NCBI GenBank assembly: GCA_903829855.1
Contig: CAIKRN010000213.1
Coordinates: 1-6,313, forward strand
Origin: an uncultured Opitutia bacterium
GTDB taxonomy: Bacteria; Verrucomicrobiota; Verrucomicrobiia; Opitutales; UBA953
Direction: 5' to 3'
DNA: 6,313 nt
Within the stretch, counting starts at the first letter, position 1; each line of letters opens with the position of its first letter. Under the pieces are notes generated by a model that worked only from the letters and a program-made list of their open reading frames with translations, was not told where the DNA came from and searched no databases. Made by a program: the position numbers and the translations under genes. This document shows positions 1 through 5,068 of this stretch, piece by piece.

Positions 1-56
1 ACACAAACGCATTGCGATAAGGGCGTATTAGCTCAATTTTATCATCTTAACGCCGA

Positions 57-72
57 TGGCACGGATACTGCC
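57..72 (+). promoter_or_regulatory. Candidate sigma-54 (-24/-12) promoter
   Basis: The site reads TGGCACG-GATA-CTGCC against the consensus TGGCACG-rNNN-TTGCW. The -24 block matches in all seven positions, and the next base is a purine as expected. GG (58-59) and GC (70-71) are separated by exactly ten bases, the required geometry. Mismatches are the first T and the last W of the -12 block. Transcription would begin near base 83, only about four bases before the start codon of the response regulator. The gene downstream encodes a sigma-54 activator, so autoregulation is possible. Its own binding sites would lie left of the window. No convincing sigma-70 promoter was seen in bases 1-86. Confidence 0.5.
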
Positions 73-86
73 TACTTTTACTCAAG

Positions 87-1583
87 ATGAGTGCTAATCC
101 TTCCGCCTCCGCCGCCAAAGTCCTCGTCATCGACGACGATAAAGACCTGCGCTACTCCCTGCGCCGCGCGCTGGCCGGACTCGGGCACACGGTCATCGAA
201 GCCGATAGCGGCGAGACGGGAGTCGTCGCCGCCAAGCGCGATCAACCTGATGTCATCCTCCTCGACAACCGGATGGGTGGCATGACGGGGATTGAAACCC
301 TCCAGATGCTCCGCGGCGCCCAGCCGCAGGCGATGGTGATTCTCATGACCGCGTTCGGCACCACGCAGACCGCCATCGAGGCGATGAAGTTTGGGGCCTA
401 TGATTATGTCATGAAGCCTTTCGACCAAGCGAAGCTGATCACGCTCGTCGACAAAGCTCTCTCCGCTCGCCGAGATCTCGCGAACGCTGGCAAATCGACG
501 CGCATGCTCGTTAACCCTGCCGACTACAAGGAAGGCATCGTGGGGAGCTCTGAGCCGATGCAGGAAGTTTTAAAATCCATCGGTCAGGTCGCCGCCAGCG
601 ATGCGACGGTGCTCATTACCGGCGAAAGCGGCACGGGCAAAGAACTCGTGGCGCGCTGCATCCACCAGCACTCACTGCGCGCGAAAGGCCCATTCCTCGC
701 GGTTAATTGCGCGGCGATTCCTGAAAATCTCATCGAGTCTGAACTCTTCGGCCACGAAAAAGGCGCCTTCACGGGAGCGACCAATATGAAGCCGGGCAAG
801 TTCGAGCTCTGCGACGGCGGCACCATCTTCCTCGACGAAATCGGCGATATGTCTCTACCCACTCAGACCAAAGTGCTGCGGGCGATTCAGGAAGGTGAGA
901 TTCAGCGCGTCGGGGGCACAACCACCCTAAAGGTCAGCGTCCGCTTGGTCGCCGCGACCAATAAAGACCTCGAGGCGATGGTCGTGACGCGGCAGTTCCG
1001 CGAAGATCTCTACTATCGCCTCAACGTCTTTCGCATTCGCCTTCCAGCGCTGCGTCATCGCAAGAGCGATGTCCCGCTGCTCGTCGACTACATGCTACAG
1101 CGCCAGGCCGCGGCTAAGAAGATTAAGCCGAAGCGCCTTTCGAACGAAGCCCTGGACGCGCTCCTCGCCTACGATTGGCCGGGCAACGTCCGCGAACTCG
1201 AGAACGTGGTGCAGCGCGCCAATGTGCTCGCGAAGGGCGAGACCATTCTCCCTAAAGACCTCCCACAAGACGTTCTCAATCCGCGCAAATCAGCCGCAAG
1301 TCCAACGGCCGCGCCTGTCGCCCCCGCCGCCGCCCCCGCCGCCACGGAGGCGATCTCGCCAGCGGCTGGCCTCGCTCCCGCCTACGATGCAATTTACCGG
1401 CAGTGTCGTTTAGGCGACGGAAAATCCATCTTAAGCGTCATCGAAATGGAGATGATCCGACGAGCCATGGAAGAGACCCGCGGCAATCAGTTGCGCTCCG
1501 CCATGATTCTCGGCATTAACCGATCGACGCTTAAGAAACGGTTACTCGAGATGCGTGAGGCGGGGTTCAAGGTCTTCACTTAA
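87..1583 (+). CDS. Sigma-54-dependent response regulator, NtrC/AtoC family
   Basis: This 498-residue cytoplasmic transcription activator has the full three-domain layout of the NtrC family. The receiver domain (about 11-125) carries the acidic pair D16/D17, phospho-acceptor D60, T88 and K110. The AAA+ domain (about 150-390) has Walker A GESGTGKE (179-186), the sigma-54-contacting GAFTGA loop (226-231), Walker B GTIFLDE (245-251) and DWPGNVREL (363-371). A Pro/Ala-rich linker (about 402-432) leads to a Fis-type helix-turn-helix (about 447-494, with GNQLRSA and INRSTLKKRL). All key residues are intact, so it should take phosphate from a histidine kinase and drive ATP-dependent opening at sigma-54 promoters. 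The ATG at 87 is the only usual start after the in-frame stop at 48-50. No SD is visible. The partner kinase is not in the window, so the process controlled cannot be named. Confidence 0.96.
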   Translation: MSANPSASAAKVLVIDDDKDLRYSLRRALAGLGHTVIEADSGETGVVAAKRDQPDVILLDNRMGGMTGIETLQMLRGAQPQAMVILMTAFGTTQTAIEAMKFGAYDYVMKPFDQAKLITLVDKALSARRDLANAGKSTRMLVNPADYKEGIVGSSEPMQEVLKSIGQVAASDATVLITGESGTGKELVARCIHQHSLRAKGPFLAVNCAAIPENLIESELFGHEKGAFTGATNMKPGKFELCDGGTIFLDEIGDMSLPTQTKVLRAIQEGEIQRVGGTTTLKVSVRLVAATNKDLEAMVVTRQFREDLYYRLNVFRIRLPALRHRKSDVPLLVDYMLQRQAAAKKIKPKRLSNEALDALLAYDWPGNVRELENVVQRANVLAKGETILPKDLPQDVLNPRKSAASPTAAPVAPAAAPAATEAISPAAGLAPAYDAIYRQCRLGDGKSILSVIEMEMIRRAMEETRGNQLRSAMILGINRSTLKKRLLEMREAGFKVFT

Positions 1584-1593
1584 CCTTTGCCAT

Positions 1594-1609
1594 GGGCTGG
1601 GTCATCGCT
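1594..1609 (+). promoter_or_regulatory. Weak sigma-54-like element
   Basis: GG (1595-1596) and GC (1607-1608) stand ten bases apart, with C at 1597, G at 1600, a purine at 1601, T at 1605 and T at 1609 also fitting the consensus. The first T, the A and C of GGCAC and the second T of the -12 block do not fit. The -12 C lies 16 bases before the ATG at 1624, the same offset as the stronger site before the activator gene. It could be a chance match in the 40-base gap. Confidence 0.18.
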
Positions 1610-1623
1610 TGGATGGCGACTCC

Positions 1624-2274
1624 ATGAGAACCCCCTCGTCCCTCCGCTCCGTCCTGCTCGCCGCAGGTGTGCTCGCCCTGAGCGCCGCCGCCACGCTAGC
1701 CGGTGAAACCATCCAGCTTTTTGACGGCAAGTCCCTCGCCGGCTGGAAGCCTTCCAAAAACTCGCCCGAAGGCACCTACAAGGTCGAAGACGGTATCCTG
1801 CAGATTCGTGGCGGCCAAGGCCACATCTACTACGTCGGCGCCGACGGCAAAGCGGAGTTCAAGAACTTCGACTTCAAAGCCAAGGTGAAGACTTACCCGA
1901 AGGCTAACTCGGGTATCTACTTCCACACCGCCTACCAGGATGCTGGCTGGCCCGCGGCAGGCTTCGAATGCCAGGTGAACGCGTCGCATGGAGATCGGAA
2001 GCGCACCGGCGGTCTCTACGCTGTGCGTGACGTGATGGACACTCCCGCCGCTCCCGATAACGTCTGGTTTGAATACCACGTCCGCGTCGAAGGTAAGCAC
2101 ATCCAAATCTGGATCGACGGTAAGCAAACCGTTGATTTCACCCAGCCTGAAGATTGGGTCCCGCCGAAGGGCATGCCTGGTCGCAAAGTCGGCTCTGGCA
2201 CGTTCGCCCTCCAGGCCCACGACCCCGGCTGCAAGGTCGACTACAAAGACATCGTCGTCGAACGCCTGCCCTGA
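1624..2274 (+). CDS. Secreted DUF1080 (3-keto-disaccharide hydrolase-like) protein
   Basis: This 216-residue exported protein belongs to the DUF1080 family (Pfam 3-keto-disaccharide hydrolase), a concanavalin/LamG-like beta-sandwich abundant in Verrucomicrobia and Planctomycetes. The signal peptide has R2/R8, a hydrophobic stretch from about 10 to 25 and a likely cut after TLA (A26/G27). Family landmarks follow: LFDGKSLAGW (32-41), SGIYFH (96-101), GFECQV (113-118), TGGLY (128-132), W148 in the dqW-like strand, and the final strands TFALQAHDPG (193-202) to DIVVERL (209-215). Members act on glycosides or 3-keto sugars, or bind carbohydrate, outside the cytoplasm; the substrate here is not evident. 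The ATG at 1624 is preferred over one at 1555, which would overlap the preceding gene and put 23 residues before the signal peptide. No SD is visible. It may be read through from the activator gene, 40 bases upstream, and ends at a strong terminator. Confidence 0.92.
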   Translation: MRTPSSLRSVLLAAGVLALSAAATLAGETIQLFDGKSLAGWKPSKNSPEGTYKVEDGILQIRGGQGHIYYVGADGKAEFKNFDFKAKVKTYPKANSGIYFHTAYQDAGWPAAGFECQVNASHGDRKRTGGLYAVRDVMDTPAAPDNVWFEYHVRVEGKHIQIWIDGKQTVDFTQPEDWVPPKGMPGRKVGSGTFALQAHDPGCKVDYKDIVVERLP

Positions 2275-2289
2275 GCTGGTGCATATATT

Positions 2290-2320
2290 AAAAAGGCGGA
2301 CCCACTGGTCCGCCTTTTTT
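2290..2320. terminator. Bidirectional intrinsic terminator
   Basis: GGCGGACC (2295-2302) and GGTCCGCC (2307-2314) form a perfect 8-bp stem with loop CACT. It is flanked by A5 (2290-2294) and T6 (2315-2320), so either strand gives a hairpin followed by a U tract. It lies between the convergent stop codons of the DUF1080 gene and the 290-residue gene and should end both transcripts. Confidence 0.95.
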
Positions 2321-2331
2321 GTGCCCGCTGA

Positions 2332-3204
2332 TTAGTTCAGCGAACGTAATAGCTCGGCGATCAAGCGATGCCGCAAGGGTTCAGCTAGCCCAACCAGCCT
2401 CCGCTGCTCAGCCTCGTACTCACCGCGCCCCTCCAGGGTCTCAACCGGAATGGGCCGCAGGCCAATCGCCGAGAAATCATAAGGGCTTGCCCGCATGTCC
2501 ACCGTCCGGGCGACGTGCGCGAGCTCGAAGGCGTCCGCGGCGAGTTCAGAAGACACCCACGGCTGCGACTTCATGCACCATTTGAAGAGATCCATCGTCA
2601 CATGAATGCAACCGGGCTGCTCGTTCTCGAGGCGAGCATCAAGCGTCGGGGCGAGCTTGTTCAGCGGGCGGGCACCTGGCGTGAAAAAGCGGAAGGCGTC
2701 GTAATGCGTACAGCGTATAGGCAAAGCGCGGACCACAGCATCCGTGCCCTCCGCACCGAGACGCAGGGGCCAAGCTCCATGCCGACGTTGCTCCGCCTCA
2801 CCAAAGACCATCGCCCATTCATGCAGACCAAAACAGCCGAAGAACGCCGGGCGAGCGGCGACCGCACGGCAAAGGCGTAAACTAAAATCCAGACGACTCG
2901 CCTGAGCTCCATCCGGCACGGCCACCCGAACGAGTCCGTCCGCACCCGCGCAGAAGCGGCGTCCATCGACCAGCTCCGTGGCTTCCGCCAGTGCGACGCC
3001 CGACCCAGGCGTCCAACGCCGCAAAGCGGAGAGACGAAAGGGGTAATAGGTAAAAAGGAAATCTTCCACTGGATCTGGCTCGCCGCGCAGCGCCCGACCG
3101 CGGCGAGCATCGACCAGGCGATCGGCACGCGCCTCATGGTCCGCCCGACGCGCACGCCATTCAGATGCGGCCAACACGACTGGATTGTCAGCCTGCGAAC
3201 TCAC
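2332..3204 (-). CDS. Conserved protein of a family often labelled 3-methyladenine DNA glycosylase
   Basis: This is a 290-residue soluble protein with no signal peptide or membrane segment. I recognise the family from actinobacterial and other genomes, where it often carries the name 3-methyladenine DNA glycosylase; I see no helix-hairpin-helix or other known glycosylase motif that would support that name. Conserved-looking blocks are EDFLFTYY (47-54), LRRWTPGSGV (61-70), GCFGLHEWAMVF (123-134), RCTHYDAFRFF (164-174), EQPGCIHVTMDLFKW (195-209) and DMRASPYDFSAIG (236-248). H128, H167, D169, H201 and D205 fall inside these blocks and could form a metal or catalytic site (inference). The GTG start at 3204 shares GTGA with the stop of the carbonic anhydrase gene. 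An upstream in-frame ATG at 3432 would add 76 residues lying inside that gene, so it is rejected. Length fits the family. Function unknown. Confidence 0.88.
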   Translation of the reverse strand: MSSQADNPVVLAASEWRARRADHEARADRLVDARRGRALRGEPDPVEDFLFTYYPFRLSALRRWTPGSGVALAEATELVDGRRFCAGADGLVRVAVPDGAQASRLDFSLRLCRAVAARPAFFGCFGLHEWAMVFGEAEQRRHGAWPLRLGAEGTDAVVRALPIRCTHYDAFRFFTPGARPLNKLAPTLDARLENEQPGCIHVTMDLFKWCMKSQPWVSSELAADAFELAHVARTVDMRASPYDFSAIGLRPIPVETLEGRGEYEAEQRRLVGLAEPLRHRLIAELLRSLN

Positions 3205-3776
3205 TCGAAGCGGCGGTGATGCGCGGCGACCTTCACATACTTCTCCGCCCAACCTGGCAGGGCCGCCATCTCCGCGATACTCAGCGGGCGTACGACCTTG
3301 GCCGGCGACCCCATGACAAGAGAACCGTTGGGCACCTGCGTGCCCTTGGTCACCAGTGAATTGGCTCCGATGATACAGCGATTTCCAATCAGTGCCCCAT
3401 CGAGGATCGTGGCGTGCATCCCAATCAGGCATTCGTCGCCGATGGTGCAGGCGTGAATCATCGCTAAGTGACCGACCGTGACGCGTGCGCCGATTTTAGC
3501 TGGGAGTCCGTCGGCTACATGGACCACGGCGCCATCCTGAATATTCGTACCCTCGCCGACGATGATTGGGGCGATATCCCCTCGGAGCACCGCACAGGGC
3601 CAGACGCTGGCCTTAGGGCCGATGGTGACGTTCCCGATGACGACCGCCTTGGCATGAACGAAGGCCGTGGCGTGCACACTAGGCACCTTGGACAGGTTGC
3701 GCGTGAGCTCCTTCGAGAGGGCCTCATCCGCATCCGTGGGCTCTCCGAACTGGCCGGCTTGGTGGAAAGGGTTCAC
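3201..3776 (-). CDS. Gamma-class carbonic anhydrase-like protein (YrdA/CamH type)
   Basis: This 191-residue cytoplasmic protein is a left-handed beta-helix built of hexapeptide repeats (about 34-163). It probably forms a trimer with zinc or iron at the subunit interfaces and interconverts CO2 and bicarbonate. Expected metal ligands are H86, H103 and H108, with the usual five-residue spacing in VGHLAMIHAC. R65 and D67 of RGD and Q80/D81 match residues conserved in the methanogen enzyme Cam. The Cam acidic loop and the Glu after Asp (here I68) are absent, as in the shorter CamH/YrdA group, where activity is not always found. The C-terminal helix is about 166-190. The GTG at 3776 gives the usual family length and has AAAGG about nine bases ahead; an in-frame ATG at 3881 would add 35 basic, non-family residues. 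It is first in a two-gene operon with the overlapping 290-residue gene. Confidence 0.92.
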   Translation of the reverse strand: MNPFHQAGQFGEPTDADEALSKELTRNLSKVPSVHATAFVHAKAVVIGNVTIGPKASVWPCAVLRGDIAPIIVGEGTNIQDGAVVHVADGLPAKIGARVTVGHLAMIHACTIGDECLIGMHATILDGALIGNRCIIGANSLVTKGTQVPNGSLVMGSPAKVVRPLSIAEMAALPGWAEKYVKVAAHHRRFE

Positions 3777-3983
3777 AGCCCAACCTTTAAGCAGTCGCCC
3801 CCGACAGGGAAGGAGGAATGAGTCAACCCTGCCCCTTTTACCCGATTTTATTGCCAAAACCCTCCATTGGACCCCGGCCATTGCCCTCTCCCTATGCCCG
3901 AGCCCCTACCCCCACCCCTAATCTAACGACAATTCCCCTTGCCAACCCCCTGTCCCTCCGTTTGCTCCGACCTTCCGACAGCC
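3777..3983. other. Divergent intergenic region with C-rich rplU leader
   Basis: This 207-base region must hold the promoters of the carbonic anhydrase operon (minus) and rplU-rpmA (plus). I could not find a pair of -35/-10 boxes with normal spacing for either. On the minus strand TAAAAT (about 3847-3852) resembles a -10 box but lacks a -35 partner. From about 3881 to 3983 the plus strand is roughly half C and only about one base in eight is G by hand count, with runs such as CCCCTACCCCCACCCC. A short potential stem pairs CCTTC (3971-3975) with GAAGG (3986-3990) across the rplU start. No convincing gene is seen. Confidence 0.5.
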
Positions 3984-4298
3984 ATGAAGGCCACATTTAT
4001 CACCTCCGGTCGCCAGTTCACCGTCAAGCAAGGCGACATCCTCATCGTTAACCAGTACCCTGGTAAGAACGAGGGGGACATCCTCACCTTTGACAAGGTC
4101 CTCCTCGTGGGCGAAGGCGCTGCCGCCAAAATCGGCACCCCTACTGTCCCCGGTGCGACCGTCACCGCCAAGATCCTTGAGAACAAGCGTGGCGACAAGA
4201 TCGACATCTTCAAGCACCGCCGCCGTAAAGGCTACTACCGCCGCCGTGGCCACCGCCAAGAGCTGTCGGTCATCAAGGTCGAGACGATTTCTGCTTAA
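3984..4298 (+). CDS. rplU: 50S ribosomal protein L21
   Basis: This 104-residue protein has the usual length of bacterial L21, which binds 23S rRNA in the large subunit. The N-terminal block MKATFITSGRQFTVKQGD and the C-terminal signature KIDIFKHRRRKGYYRRRGHRQ (about 72-92, taken as a basic rRNA-binding stretch) are characteristic. The ATG at 3984 is chosen because the family begins with this motif; an in-frame ATG at 3939 would add 15 unrelated residues. No SD precedes it; the upstream bases are pyrimidine-rich. rpmA follows after 19 bases, the standard bacterial pair. Expression should be high and growth-linked, from a promoter in the C-rich region upstream. Confidence 0.98.
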   Translation: MKATFITSGRQFTVKQGDILIVNQYPGKNEGDILTFDKVLLVGEGAAAKIGTPTVPGATVTAKILENKRGDKIDIFKHRRRKGYYRRRGHRQELSVIKVETISA

Positions 4299-4317
4299 CC
4301 CTTAACGTTCAACCACC

Positions 4318-4587
4318 ATGGCAACAAAGAAAGGCGGCGGGACTTCCTCCAACGGCCGCGACTCCACTTCCAAGCGCCTCGGCGTGAAACTCTACGGCGG
4401 CGAATTCGCTACCGCAGGTTCCATCATCATCCGCCAGCGCGGTACCCGCATGAATGCCGGCCGTAATGTCGGGATGGGCCGCGACCACACCCTCTTCGCT
4501 AAGGCTGATGGCCTCGTGAAGTGGGATGCTGAGCACCGCAAGGTTGAGATCGTCCCCACGACCTCGACCGCTTGCTCGATCAAGTAA
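4318..4587 (+). CDS. rpmA: 50S ribosomal protein L27
   Basis: This 89-residue protein is a full-length L27, whose flexible N-terminus reaches the peptidyl-transferase centre. It begins MATKKGGGTSSNGRDS, with Thr where many L27 proteins have His at position 3, and has no cleavable N-terminal extension of the Firmicutes kind. GSIIIRQRGT (34-43) and GRNVGMGRDHTLFA (48-61) are the family signatures. It starts 19 bases after rplU and is surely co-transcribed with it. The ATG is preceded by CAACCACC, with no SD. In many bacteria obg follows rpmA; here a terminator follows and the next gene points the other way. Confidence 0.98.
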   Translation: MATKKGGGTSSNGRDSTSKRLGVKLYGGEFATAGSIIIRQRGTRMNAGRNVGMGRDHTLFAKADGLVKWDAEHRKVEIVPTTSTACSIK

Positions 4588-4606
4588 GCTGCCAAGTTGA
4601 ACCTCC

Positions 4607-4639
4607 AAGAAGCCGACCATCTGGTCGGCTTCTTTGTTT
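4607..4639 (+). terminator. Intrinsic terminator of rplU-rpmA
   Basis: AAGAAGCCGACC (4607-4618) and GGTCGGCTTCTT (4623-4634) pair perfectly over 12 bp with loop ATCT. The T-rich tail TTTGTTT runs from 4633 to 4639. It lies 20 bases after the rpmA stop. On the minus strand the tail is poor in T, so it is mainly a plus-strand terminator, though it could help end the 87-residue gene's transcript. Confidence 0.93.
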
Positions 4640-4668
4640 CACGAGATGAACGACGACGCTCCCCACCC

Positions 4669-4689
4669 CCTGGGAGCGGCCCAGGTTTT
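4669..4689 (+). terminator. Possible weak second terminator hairpin
   Basis: CCTGGG (4669-4674) and CCCAGG (4680-4685) form a 6-bp stem with loop AGCGG, followed by TTTT (4686-4689). It could back up the rpmA terminator on the plus strand. An overlapping alternative stem pairs GCTCCC (4658-4663) with GGGAGC (4672-4677). The T run is short and the site may have no function. Confidence 0.25.
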
Positions 4690-4710
4690 GCTTCAGCGCT
4701 CAGGCGGCGA

Positions 4711-4974
4711 CTAGCCGACCTGCCTGCGGATGATCTCCAGGGTCGAACGGAAGAGCGATCGGGTGGAATCGGCATACACGGGGTCGCGTACGACGTAGTC
4801 GCAGACATGCTCGATCGCCTGAGGATTCGCTGCGCAGCCACGCAGTTCGACTGCGAGCAGCTGGAGTTTCTCAAGCGACATGAGCATGACGTCGGCTTCG
4901 GTTTCCTCGCAGAAACCATATTCCGGATCTTCATCCATCTCCCGGCGAAGGGTGATGTTCTGAGTGAGGTGCAT
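4711..4974 (-). CDS. Small hypothetical protein, 87 residues
   Basis: I do not recognise this family. The protein is soluble, with an acidic segment at about 12-28 (EMDEDPEYGFCEETEAD), a predicted helix MLMSLEKLQLLAVELRG (30-46) and a further mainly helical half ending TRSLFRSTLEIIRRQVG (71-87). Cysteines are at 22, 47 and 58, with no zinc-knuckle spacing. Codon use looks genuinely coding, with mostly G or C in third positions, and competing frames here give arginine/proline-rich nonsense. The ATG at 4974 has GAAGG nine bases ahead, the best SD in the window, but both elements lie in a hairpin. It follows the MATE gene by 94 bases on the same strand and converges on rpmA. Its size and acidity would suit a small regulator or adaptor, but nothing shows this. 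Confidence 0.72.
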   Translation of the reverse strand: MHLTQNITLRREMDEDPEYGFCEETEADVMLMSLEKLQLLAVELRGCAANPQAIEHVCDYVVRDPVYADSTRSLFRSTLEIIRRQVG

Positions 4975-4986
4975 TGGGGTGCACCT
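4967..4986 (-). promoter_or_regulatory. Hairpin enclosing the SD and start codon of the 87-residue gene
   Basis: In the minus-strand mRNA, AGGUGCA (4986-4980) and UGCACCU (4973-4967) form a perfect 7-bp stem with loop CCCCAA (4979-4974). The 5' arm includes the last three bases of the GAAGG SD (4988-4984). The 3' arm begins with the U of the AUG, whose A is the last loop base. Folding would hide the ribosome entry site, as in RNA thermometers or protein-repressed leaders. The structure is seen in the sequence; its role is inferred. Confidence 0.45.
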
Positions 4987-5024
4987 TCAGGGTAGGCCCC
5001 CGCCGAGCTAAGCAAAGCCCCGCG

Positions 5025-5055
5025 ATGTTAAGATTCCCCGACCCGCCCGTGCCAA
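5025..5055 (-). promoter_or_regulatory. Weak sigma-70-like promoter before the 87-residue gene
   Basis: On the minus strand TTGGCA (5055-5050) could act as a -35 box and TAACAT (5030-5025) as a -10 box, but the 19-base spacing is long. The whole element lies in the 94-base gap after the MATE gene, so the small gene could have its own transcript or depend on read-through from the MATE gene. Confidence 0.2.
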
Positions 5056-5068
5056 CGAGGTGACGACC

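Noticed and set aside
1304..1380. GCC/CCC-rich repetitive stretch in the activator gene
   Set aside because: It encodes the Ala/Pro linker before the DNA-binding domain, a common feature of this family, and is not a separate repeat element.
1696..2220. Long minus-strand open frame (174 codons) opposite the DUF1080 gene
   Set aside because: It is the antisense shadow of a well-supported gene with a signal peptide and family motifs; GC-rich codon bias leaves few stops on the opposite strand.
3205..3432. 76-codon N-terminal extension of the 290-residue protein from the ATG at 3432
   Set aside because: It lies wholly inside the carbonic anhydrase gene in another frame and reads as low-complexity sequence. 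The GTG at 3204 with a 4-base overlap gives the family's normal length.
3811..4051. AAGGAGG followed by ATG at 3818 opening a 77-codon plus-strand frame that overlaps the rplU start
   Set aside because: Only one base separates AAGGAGG from the ATG, too close for initiation. The product is a Pro/Leu/Arg-rich translation of the C-rich tract with no family look, and it runs out of frame into rplU. A small upstream reading frame is not excluded.
4597..4995. Plus-strand 132-codon frame starting inside the rpmA terminator
   Set aside because: Its start lies just before the hairpin, its composition is poor and it overlaps the better-supported minus-strand gene at 4711-4974.
4392..5015. Minus-strand 207-codon frame covering rpmA and the 87-residue gene
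   Set aside because: It runs antisense through rpmA and its terminator and is Arg/Ser-rich, typical of an out-of-frame translation.
5040..5056. Minus-strand TTGGCACG resembling a sigma-54 -24 element before the 87-residue gene
   Set aside because: At the required spacing the -12 dinucleotide is TC rather than GC, so the core is broken.
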